In this document: one piece after another, positions 35,515 to 45,800 of the stretch | Layout: each line of letters begins with the position of its first letter | How positions within the stretch are numbered: position 1 is the stretch's first letter | NCBI RefSeq assembly: GCF_910596095.1 | Contig: NC_056552.1 | Location: 17,619,111 to 17,683,110 of the forward strand | DNA from: Thunnus maccoyii | Lineage: Eukaryota; Chordata; Actinopteri; Scombriformes; Scombridae | Direction of reading: 5' to 3' | Length of the DNA: 64,000 bases | Program-made: the position numbers and the translations under genes | The notes under the pieces: generated by a model | Told to the model about the DNA's origin: nothing | The model's input: only the letters and a program-made list of their open reading frames with translations | Database searches by the model: none

Positions 35515-35567
35515 ACACACACACACACACACACACTCTCTCTCTTTGTGTGTGTGTGTGTGTGTGT
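35515..35567. repeat. Inverted AC/GT microsatellite upstream of cox6b
   Basis: Eleven AC units (35515-35536) are followed by a CT-rich loop and about ten GT units (35548-35567), so the two microsatellites are reverse complements and can fold into a ~20-bp stem. The alternating purine-pyrimidine runs can also adopt Z-DNA. It lies about 110 bp upstream of the cox6b TATA box. Confidence 0.8.
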
Positions 35568-35677
35568 TTCTCTCATTTCAATGTGACCTGCGTCCGCCAT
35601 ACCGTTATGATTGGATTGCACGGCTGCAACAGAGTGGAGCTTCTTATCAGAGCAACGTGACACTTTTCACCGTCCGG

Positions 35678-35685
35678 TATAAAAG
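35678..35685 (+). promoter_or_regulatory. cox6b1: TATA box of cox6b
   Basis: TATAAAAG lies 36-43 bp before the donor CAAAAG|GTAACG at 35720. Transcription would therefore start near 35708, giving a very short leader exon. Confidence 0.65.
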
Positions 35686-35707
35686 TCACTTTGAGCTCGA
35701 GCCAGCA

Positions 35708-35720
35708 ACTGCTACAAAAG
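35708..35720 (+). other. cox6b1: Short 5' leader exon of cox6b
   Basis: The donor CAAAAG|GTAACG at 35720/35721 follows the TATA box at the expected distance. The coding exon has an acceptor (TTGACAG|AGGTG) at 36475, eight bases before the ATG. The exact start is inferred from TATA spacing. Confidence 0.5.
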
Positions 35721-36483
35721 GTAACGTTTACCTGCATGTTTTCATTTATTCGTTTAATATTTATCATCAGAAGCATACCACAAGTGTTTTCAAGTGTTTA
35801 TGTGTATATTAAGTTATGTGCAAATATATTGATCCAAAAAAGACAAGGCTCAGTCGCATTGTCGGAAAATGATATCACTAATGAGTTTCGTTTAAAAAAA
35901 ACCCATTATCCACAAGCTGTATTTCACCTTGCAATAATTAATAATCTTGGTAAAACAAAATAAGCGTATTAACGGTTAGAATGAGACAGAAAGTGAAAGT
36001 AGTTTATATGAGGAAATGTTATAAAGACTATTAATAAGCAGTCGAGCCAATATCCTTCACTACGTATTGTTTTCGCATTTTCGAGCAGAACTTCAGTTAT
36101 CAAGTGCTTTTTTTGACAGCATTTATACCCGCATGTTATTATTATAGATGTGGTTTGTAAAAGAAAAGGAGTATTTGACGACAGACCTAGCCTACATTTC
36201 TAGAAACATCCTTGAGGTGCCGCATGCAGCACCCCAAATCCTCCCAAAAAATAAGCCTCTGCTGAGCCTGTAGGCGCTGCGCATCTTCATCAACATCACG
36301 ATTTATATATTCAGTGTTTACACTATACAAGATGTCTGGACACCTGTGTTTATGTCGGTCTGTGTTGGGAAACTTGCGTTTGATACATACTGAGTGTTTA
36401 TGTTTGTAGCAAGTCTTTGCGTGGTGATTATTCTCTCGGATCTTATTGTATACGTTGATTATAATCTCTTGACAGAGGTGAAA

Positions 36484-37075
36484 ATGGCTGAAGACATTAA
36501 GGCCAAACTTGAGAAATATCGCACTGCTCCCTTTGATGCCAGATTCCCCAACCAGAACCAGACCAGGAACTGCTGGGCAAACTACCTGGGTAAGAGTGCC
36601 AGTCAAGGTCAAAACAGTCAACTGACATTTCCCACATTTCTAAATCAAGTTAAATTACTTATTTTACAACCTTTAGATGTTAAAATATGATACAAAATCA
36701 GAAAAAAGTCAGATAAAACTAAGAGCTCATCTAAAGTCTTAAAGAGGTGTTGACCTCTGTGCTGGATGTCATCCAGTTTGAGATTTCTTGCGGGTCACTG
36801 ACATGATCCTTCCCTCTGAAACCTGGATAGAGGCCACAGGCCTTTTTTTAATATTCATTGTTGTTGTTTCTCTATTAATAGACTATCACCGCTGCCAGAA
36901 AGCTCTGGATGCTAAAGGAGTAGACACTGCCCCGTGTGAATGGTACAGGAGGGTCTACAAATCACTCTGCCCCATGGCCTGGGTAAATATTTTCCTTATA
37001 TGTCAACTTTTTTTTTTTCTACTTACAGAAACCACTTTTCCAAAAAGGGATGAAGTTGAAGAGTAACAGCAGACT

Positions 37076-37113
<38 letters not shown>

Positions 37114-37752
37114 CTGAGTTTGTTTAGCAGGGGTCAAACAACTTTATCGTTCTTCAAATTCCTGTGAGTCTCTGCTCAGTCCTGAGAATCAAAACAACAT
37201 GAAGAATTTTAGTCCAAAATTAGAGATTGGAGATCCCCCTTTTTAAATTAAAGTCTCAGCTCAATACAAATGCAGGAAGATGCAGCCTGTTTGAATTTAT
37301 GTTTTAAGCCAAAATCAATGTATAAGATCCTTTTTTTTTTTTTTTTTGAAATATTGACTGTTAAACATCAGAAATCATCATCACCTTTTTCCCAAAGTGA
37401 ACATGTTGTCTTGGATTTTAATGAATTCTTCATACATTAGATGACATTGCTTGTTGTGTCATTTCCTCTGTTATATGGGGTCTTAATCTCAATGGTGCGT
37501 TTCTCAAACGGCCCCAATCAGTGATGTCACAGTAGGTGTTTTGCTTTTGACAGCTAATGGGAAACATTAGACCTACTCTGACATCACTCTTAATAAAAAT
37601 GGATTTATTCTCTTTTAATTTAACATTTTCCCACCAACAGTTTTTTGTCATAAATATGTCACAAAGTTAAGTTTCATTCTGAAATTGTGTCCCTTTAGAT
37701 CCAGAAATGGGATGACCAGAGAGCAGAGGGGACCTTTCCAGGAAAAATCTAA
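36484..37752 (+). CDS. cox6b1: Cytochrome c oxidase subunit 6B
   Basis: Small nuclear-encoded subunit of mitochondrial complex IV, facing the intermembrane space, where it contacts the dimer interface and the cytochrome c side. Three coding exons (36484-36589, 36882-36982, 37699-37752) join to 86 aa, the usual length. It carries the twin CX9C/CX10C disulfide motif of CHCH proteins: C30-X9-C40 (NCWANYLDYHRC) and C54-X10-C65 ([12 protein letters not shown]). There is no cleavable presequence, as expected for MIA40-pathway import. The N-terminus ([29 protein letters not shown]) and the end (AEGTFPGKI) are closer to COX6B1 than to the testis form COX6B2, although fish have several paralogues. Intron 2 contains a GT microsatellite at 37082-37111. 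The gene lies tail-to-tail with katnip. Confidence 0.93.
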
Positions 37753-38161
37753 AGACTGCCTTCGCCAAAGCTGCTGGACTGCAAAGATGTAGTCTTCCCA
37801 GCTAAATGTTTGTATCTGTGGTTGGAGAGCTGTGTGGCACCATCACCACCTTTCCACTATTGATGCTGTGCCACATGAGCCATCTATAACTGAATGTTCA
37901 TTCCTTACAAATACCATGAGATGTACTGCATTAAAATATCTCAGGATATATTTATGGAGCTCGATTGTCCCCTCTGTTTTTCTTTCTTTTTTTTTTCCTT
38001 TTACTGTGAGCTGTTCATTGCACCAGAGAGTATTAATAGATACCTTTTGTTGGCATGATTCAGAACAGTGTCGGGTCAACTGAGGACATGAATGTCTGAA
38101 CATACAGGCCTGTCACACAAAGACAGTCAGAGATGATGGAAGATATGTGTATTTTAAATGT

Positions 38162-38167
38162 TTTATT
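38162..38167 (-). terminator. katnip: Candidate poly(A) signal of katnip
   Basis: TTTATT on plus is AATAAA on minus, about 1.6 kb past the katnip stop. Minus-strand cleavage would fall near 38.14 kb, inside the cox6b 3' UTR, so the two transcripts would overlap by a few tens of bases. Confidence 0.4.
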
Positions 38168-38173
38168 CTTTCA

Positions 38174-38179
38174 AATAAA
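38174..38179 (+). terminator. cox6b1: Poly(A) signal of cox6b
   Basis: Canonical AATAAA 421 bp after the stop. It overlaps in position with the opposing katnip signal only 7 bp away. Confidence 0.6.
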
Positions 38180-39807
38180 CCTACATCAAATATACATATT
38201 TAATCAAGATTAGAAAAATAATTAAATATTTCAAAACACTAAAATGTCACACATACAATAATAGCCACCACCCCACAGAGCAGGACTGACATACAGAGTA
38301 ATGTCTATTGTTGCTGCTGGACATACTGAAATTAAATACATAAAACTGCATTTCATATACGATTACTCCCATCACGTATAAGGAGTATGAAATAGTTTAT
38401 ATCGGGGCTCAATGAAGCAGTAAAAACTCCTCCAAACAAAAGTATCTAACATTTTAAGATGATATCCACAGCTAATGCTGAAGAGACGTTTCCATGCAAC
38501 GAGATAGTACGGTAAATATTGAATGAATGAATAGTACAACATCAACTACATAGTATTATAGTGAAGGTAGAACAATATTTATCCCTTTTTAAAGACCGTT
38601 CTTCTCAATTTGAGGTAAGATTATAGTATTTGCATATTAGAAGTTGCCTGTCTACTCAAAATCTAAACTTGTAAATGTAGATTTTTTTTCTATTCTAACC
38701 AAATTACTGAAACTGCTTTACAGGCTCAAGAAAATCTACCCTCACCTTAAATCTTACCTTAGAGCAACTTCAATAAAGGTCACTTGGATGTCAAAGTGTT
38801 TTTTTTTACCTGATGCTAAGCAGAAAACTTATATTTTGGAGAGAAAAAAAAATACACTGACCTAATTTTGTGGAGCCAAATGCCAATTTTTTTTTTTTAA
38901 GATTCAAGTGTGGAGTTTGTCAGCATCCTCTAAAGCTTCACTTTTCATTTTATTCAAATTGAAACATACAAAATCTGACCACTGTACTTTCAACTACAAG
39001 TGTTACACTTTAGCCATCAATATAAATCTTCCAAAGCTGAAACCCTCTCTGGAAGAACTTCCCCAAAGTAAAAGCATTTGGCTTTGAAATATACTATATT
39101 AGCCAACAGATATAAAGTATTGATATATATAAATTAGTGTCTGCATAGCATTACGATTTGTTGGTACACTGGCGGGTGTGTTAGTCAGCTCTCGTACCAA
39201 TTAGGCAAAGAGCTGAGTGACTAGGCTCATCAGTGGATAAAATTCATTAATAAATGTAGCGTCGGCCACATCCTGATGTGAGAGTGTATCCGTGTGGCCT
39301 TAAGAGCTTTTTGACTATTTACACGCCACAAGCAGCATTTAAATATGCAGCACAAAAGTCACAAGTAGCAGCCACAGATATAGTGTTTAGTTACTAGGCA
39401 CAATAACAGGGCTGACAGAATGCAGCCTCACAGGTTTATCCTGGCACTGTGGGAGGGACAACTATACAGTACGTGTTCAGGATAACATGTATCTGTGGGT
39501 GTGTTTTCACAGCAAAGGGAAAGGGGAGTTATCCAACCATAAAGTGGAATCCTGTGTGTGTTTGTGTGTGTGTGTGCAAACCCATTGTGCAAACTCCGTC
39601 CTCTTCAGTGTGGACTGTGAGAGCTGCTGTCAAGCATTTCACCACCAGGCTACCATTGCTAAACATGGCTGTTTTGGGTCTTCAACTTAAGGGAGGTTTT
39701 CAAAGGTAACCCACCAGAACATGTGATGAAACAGCAATAGTTCCTCCTTTTCAGTTCTGATCTCTTTGTATGAGCACTGAATTCATGTCTGTCTGTTCGT
39801 CAGTCTG

Positions 39808-42800
39808 TCAGTACCTCCTCTTTCCATGTTTCCCACCATCAGTCATGCAAGTTTTAGGCCGAAGAGCTGCGTGGAGGGACGACAAACAAGCTTTTAGCTA
39901 AGCATTAGTAAATTAAAATTTGCCTAAATTGACATTTTTAAAACTTTTACAAGTCCAGTTCCTTCCCCGACTCACCTGGATCTGCCGTCTGCTTCTTCTT
40001 GTTGTGATGGACTATCTGATTCTCGTTGGTCATCTTCACATCCTGATCCTCCACGTAATTACTGCAACACAGCGAGAAAATGAAGACAAAGCACATACGC
40101 TTGAAGTAAATCTGATTGTACACACCTGTGGGAGGCTGGTAAGAGGGAACGACACAAAATGGAGGAGTGACTGATAACAAAGCTTGAAGCCAGCAGGTCC
40201 AGGCCTTGAGAGGTAACAAAAGGAGAGAGAAAAGGAAGAGAGGAGGAACTGGGGCATCACAAGTCAAGCGTGTGGTGAGGGTGTGGGATGACTGCGGGAC
40301 GTTTGAGGGCACTTGAGGAATTTTCAATACAGGGATTGACCACAGGGAGGTGCTGACACGAGGCTTTCAGGAGCTCTGTTACTCACTGTTGGTGGTGTCT
40401 GCTGCCACGGGGGCTGAAGTGGAGAAGAGCACAGCTCTGTTCAAAACAACTCACTACTGAGGACAGTGAGGTTTATCTAACCTTCTCTGTCAAGCCATAA
40501 CTTTCTTAATATTAGACTTTGCTCAAAAATGGTCTTGATATAATTCACAGTAATTCACAAGTAATAAGTTCGCTGTCTGACCATTTGGCACTCAACTTTA
40601 CATACAGACTGCTGGACAAATCCTATTATAGTTATACAATGTGTACCACGACTGAAAGGAAACATGCATGTTTAAGAAAGGATGCAGGACTGAGCAGCAA
40701 CATCGTACAGCCAGGAAACAAAGTAGTCAATCATATCTTCGCCCTGAAATGCCAGGATACCTGATGACTGTGTTCCTCTCACGGTGTGCAATGTATGCGT
40801 TGTCTGTGAAGAGGATGGTGTGGTAAGGCACCACTGGATCACAGTTAGGCAGAATGCCTCGCGCCACGTGGCTCACGCTGTCCAAGATGCCGTTGTACAC
40901 CAAGAGGTCATCCACCAGCAGCTGTACACATAAGACAGACGTACAGGTTTTTCTGTTTGAGGTCCAAAAAAAACAAAAAAACAAAGAGATTGCCCAGCTC
41001 ACAGCAGACAGAGAGGCTTACCCCAAACTCCTTTACTCCTCTCTGTGATGTCTTGGAGTAGTTCCACAATTTGATCATGGACACGGTCACCGGGTGATCG
41101 AAGATGACGTACACACGGTTCACCTATGTGGAAACATTCAAAACGCTCAATACAAGTGTAAGACCAACTTTCATCTGTTAACTGATTGCAGTGTGGCCAC
41201 TTATTCTCTTCTCTCTTTCTCACACACATCCTCACCAGTCCAGGGAGCACCGGTGCTAGCCACATATGTCTTCCGTCATGGGTACTGTTGACTCCATCTA
41301 TTAATTTATCTGGAGTCCTCACATCACCACTCACATTGTCCAGTACATTCACGCTGTCTGGAAAAGCAGCGATGTCTGGTGGATAAAATGTTGAGGAGCG
41401 GATGTCTATTAATACCCATTAATACTCCTTCAACAGCTACTATTAATTTACTACTTCAACCAGTCAGATATGAATCAACCCTCATAGTCTGTTCAAAATA
41501 GCATTGGCTGGTGTAGCAGTTATGGTCTTTCAAAAGGTTTTAACCTTTAATGTGTCTCCTTTGTCTGGGTCTCCACTCCTGCTCCACATTACCTAAGTAG
41601 AGCCTGATCTCATAAATTTATGATGCAAACTGTGTAGTAATTATCTTCACTAGGCTGTAATTACAATGACATTTCCAGGTGTCACAGCAGAAAAAGCACA
41701 GGTGTACCTAATAACATTAATGATTGTATCATTTTACATTAGTGTCCCAGTAAACAATGCTGAGCCAACATAATATGCTACTGACATGGCTTAGACACAA
41801 GTGATTGATAAACTGGACCTTGTTCAAAACTGCTTTAATTACTCAAGAGTTCAACCCCCTATTCTAGCATCCTTATGGTAGGTTTTAATATTTACACTCC
41901 TACAGCAGGAGGAGAATATTCATAATTTGTAATTTAAATAATTTTAGTCTTGTTTTATGAGTAAATATTAGATCAGATAAAACGAGAGATAAAATAGATA
42001 TATTCTTGCAGTTGTGAAGAGGTTAGGTTTGTTAGGATATCTGCATAAAGGCCAATATGAACTCATGAGAAGGATACTGTTGTCACTGAGACTGATCTTC
42101 TCATGATTCTGGTCGTAAAACTCCAGGCCGTTCAGGCCGATGTAATAAGGGTCCCCCCATGTTGTTAACAGCTGCAGCTGAAAAATGACTGGCAGGTAAA
42201 GGTCAAGGAATATACAACATGAAGCACCATTTAGAGCACACGTAAGGCTTGGGCTAAAGCCTGATGTCTAAACTACTGTGTGTGTGTGTGTATTATATAT
42301 TTCAGACACAACTGTCCAAACCATGTAAGAAGGATACATCCACAAGGCATGATGGGAGCTTCATAGTCCATGCTGGCCTGTTCTTGTTTCTTAGAGCTTC
42401 CTCTGAATTGAAAACAAGAAAATTACAGATTAGGAAAAGCATTTTTAGCAATCTCTCATAAGATAAGAGTACATGCACATTTCATTTCCAGCTCCTACTT
42501 GTGGGTGTAATCTTCAGCAGTCTTGTTGTCGGTGGGCGTCTGGACAAAGTCTACAAAGAGGATCTCCTGGGCAAAGTCAAAGTGACAGTTTCCCAGTCCT
42601 TTCCTGATCAGGAATCCCTCCGTTGGGGAGATGGCAACATCATCCATGAACACATGGATCACCTTCACCTGAATCAAATATATAGAGATTTTCTTGAAGG
42701 ACAGTTTCACAGTTGTTCCAGTCTGTCTTAAAACAACAGTCAGGTGCCCAAATCATCATTGAAATACGTCTTTCTTGTTGTAATTATTCCTCCTGTTCAT

Positions 42801-45800
42801 ACTGGCTATTAAAATATATTCTTCTAATGTGCTTCCAATATAGGTAATTTTGTGCAAAAATGTATTTAACTCCGACTGCTGAAGCCTCATATAAGCTTCA
42901 AATATCAAGTGGACATCTGCCACATTTACAATGTTTTTAGCATAAAATTCCCTCTTTGTGTTTCCTCAGACAGTGTTTCCCTGTTGAGCTGCGGTGGAAG
43001 TATAGTAACAAAAAGAGGCACTAAAAAGATCTGCTTGATTTGACTAATTTAGACACTTGGGAGCTTCATATTAGCTTCAGATAAACTTAAATACATTTTT
43101 GCACAGGAGGACTGTGGATTTTGTCTCCCATCACTTACATTGTAAGTGCATTATGAAGGGATCTTCTAATGGTCAGTATGAACAGGAGGAATGATTACAG
43201 CAAGAAAAAACTATTTTAGTGTTCATTTGGGCACCTGACTGTTGTTTTACGACAGCCTTGAAAAACTGTGGACCAGTTCTTTAATGTGTTGTCTATAGTC
43301 TTCTGCATAGAACCTTTCAATGTCACTCTATGCCTTGTAGTGTTCTGCAGTAACGTTATCACTGTTCAGTTATGAACTGTGTGATGTTTTGAGCAGGTTC
43401 ACAAGTTAGTGGTGTTAATTTGTACACAAGAAGCAATTTAAATGTGTGAATTCTACTTTTGTCTGATGTGTGTACTCAGCCTGACACAGGACTTGACACG
43501 AGATTGTGACGTGTGATTTCACTTGGGTCATATTATCCACGCAAAAACTGACTGATCTCCAGCTTGATCATTATACTGTGAGCTATGATGCTGACTAGTG
43601 TATGGATAGTTTATCATATTCATCCATTTTACAGTCTAGACTTTTAATGTGTTACAAAGTCTGATATATTCAGTTAATTATTAGCATTATTTAAAAAGGG
43701 AACTTCCATAGTTCTCCAACTTCATAGTAAACGTAAACATAGTAAAAGAAAAGTTTCTCACCCCTCTGTAAGAGTCCTCAGGGGACTTGTTGTAGTTCCA
43801 GATACGGAGTCCAGCGATGGTCTGGGGCTCGTTGAAGGTAATGTTCAAGGTGTGGGGCTCTCCATAGCAGAAAGGGATCAGCCACATGTGCTGGTCATCA
43901 GTGGTAATGTTGTGGCCGTCTATAAGCCTGGATAATGATAATAGACACTGATGACGATTTTGATTGTGATATTAGATTTTTATTGAAGGCAGGGTAGGAA
44001 GACGAAACGTGTAAAAGTGTAAAATATGATGCAGGAAATCACAGAAATTAAGGTTATTCTACTTTTATATCTACTGCAACTAACAAATAAGTCACCAGGA
44101 TCATGTCAGTGTACTCAACATTCACACAGAGCAGACAGTGTCAGACATACTTATCAAGGGTGCGCAAATCATGTCCATAGTCAGGCAGGTCGTTGAGGTC
44201 TCTGGGTGAGGCAGCCATGATACTGAGGTCCAAAGGTAAACTCTCTCCATCCTTCCCCACCACCTCCAAACCTGTCAGGCCCATGTAGTGGGAGTCACCC
44301 CACGTTAACACCAGCTCTAGTCGAAGGCCTGGGGTGGAGGGAGACAATCATATTATTTAGTCATTGCACGTATCGAAAGCTAATGTTTAACACTGCATAG
44401 AAAGGAGAACTGAATATGTGATGTCAGAATAATGTTGATAATATGTAATATGCACTCACACATTCCAGTGTACATCCCAGGAATATGCCCCATGTCCTCC
44501 TCAGACTGGCTCACAGTGGGGTTGAGGTGAAGTTTCAACTGAGAAAACATTTTAAGCAGATTTGTGTAACGCTGTCCTGTTGGACGGTGTGATGGCTAAT
44601 TTATCTTGACGCCTGTCACACTGTCAGCTATTCTTCTAAAGCAATGTGGGAATGCTGAGCAGCAGTGTTTCCAAAAGAAAGATATTCTATGACGTGTTTT
44701 GTTAAATAAATGGTTTTAATGTCTTGTTTGGCTAGTGACCACTGTTGTCACAGTTGGGAACTAGGTGCCTAAATTAATCAAATTCTTTAATTTCTAAGGA
44801 TTTGGGTTTGCTATTTAACACTAGTGAAGTGGGATTTACATAATTTCTATGCATTTACATACATACAGCAAATGTGTACTACTGATAAGGCCTGTACTTA
44901 CAGTGAGGTCCTCCTCTCGGAAACCAGCCTGTGTGAAAGGTCTTTCCTCTCCTTCTCCATCTGCGGTGCGTGGTCTCTGCAGCTCTTCCTCGGATACCAG
45001 ATTCTCTGGACCCTCACCTTCACTAAGGAAGGTTTCATCATATCGAGACATAGCCTCCAGGATCTCATCATCAGTAGTGAACAGGATAGTGTCGCCAAAC
45101 TGGTCCAGCCCTGGAGTCACAACAGAGTCAGGAAAAAAGAGCAGGTGATGATAAAAGCAAACAGATGATAAAAAAAAGTAATACAAGGGAACATAAAACT
45201 TATGAGGCTGTTTTGATCAAATACCTCCAGATAGTGTCCCAGAAGCCTTTGCAATCTCGCCTCTGAAGATGCACCTTCCATCCAGCAGCATTTCCACCTC
45301 CTTCACCCCTCGAAAAGAGTGGATACGTGACTTGTTGTAGTTCCACACTCGGATCATGGCAACCTGGTAGGGAGCTCCAAAGTCCAAGAAGATGGTGTGG
45401 CTCCGACCAGGGGTGAACGGGGCCAGCCAAACGTGCATGTCGTCCTGTGTGCGATTAACACCATCGATCAAGTTGGTGACCACACGTGGATCCTTGCCAT
45501 AAGCTGGCAAAATGTTGATGTCTGGAGGGTCAGCACGGATGTGAGCAGGTCGGAGGGGTTCTCCACTGGAGCTGAAAACCTCCAGGCTGTTGAGACCCAC
45601 ATAGTGGCGATCGCCCCAGGTGGACAGGATGTTGATGACCAGCCTCTGGCCCTGGGGTAGCACTGGGATCTCAAACTCTTCCTCCCGCTCCATGGACGAA
45701 TCATCATCGGGGCCTTCGCACAGTGCCCCCTGAGAGGTCAAGGAGGAAAGTGGGCTCCTGGGTGCTGAGGAGGGGTTGACTGGGACTGTGGGAGGACCAC

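Larger units (their letters stand above)
31949..35677. other. fam234a 3' UTR and intergenic gap to cox6b
   Basis: The fam234a 3' UTR probably extends to about 33.2 kb (ATTAAA at 33201-33206; no closer canonical signal was confirmed). It is followed by a Tc1-like relic at 33265-34109, AT-rich sequence, and an AC/GT inverted microsatellite just before the cox6b promoter. No other gene is seen. Confidence 0.5.
37753..39807. other. Convergent 3' UTR region, cox6b / katnip
   Basis: The cox6b 3' UTR runs to about 38.2 kb. The remainder (38.2-39.8 kb) is most likely katnip 3' UTR. It includes T-rich tracts and a GT-rich stretch near 39555-39576. No separate gene is seen. Confidence 0.45.

Noticed and set aside
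36187-36621. 144-codon minus-strand open frame
   Set aside because: Overlaps the first cox6b coding exon in antisense; no domain and poor composition.
40754-40761. A third GTATCC donor in katnip (after coding exon 25) as a U12 intron
   Set aside because: It continues GG rather than TT, the exon ends CAG as in U2 sites, and the 3' end has a polypyrimidine tract with no TCCTTAAC-type branch motif.
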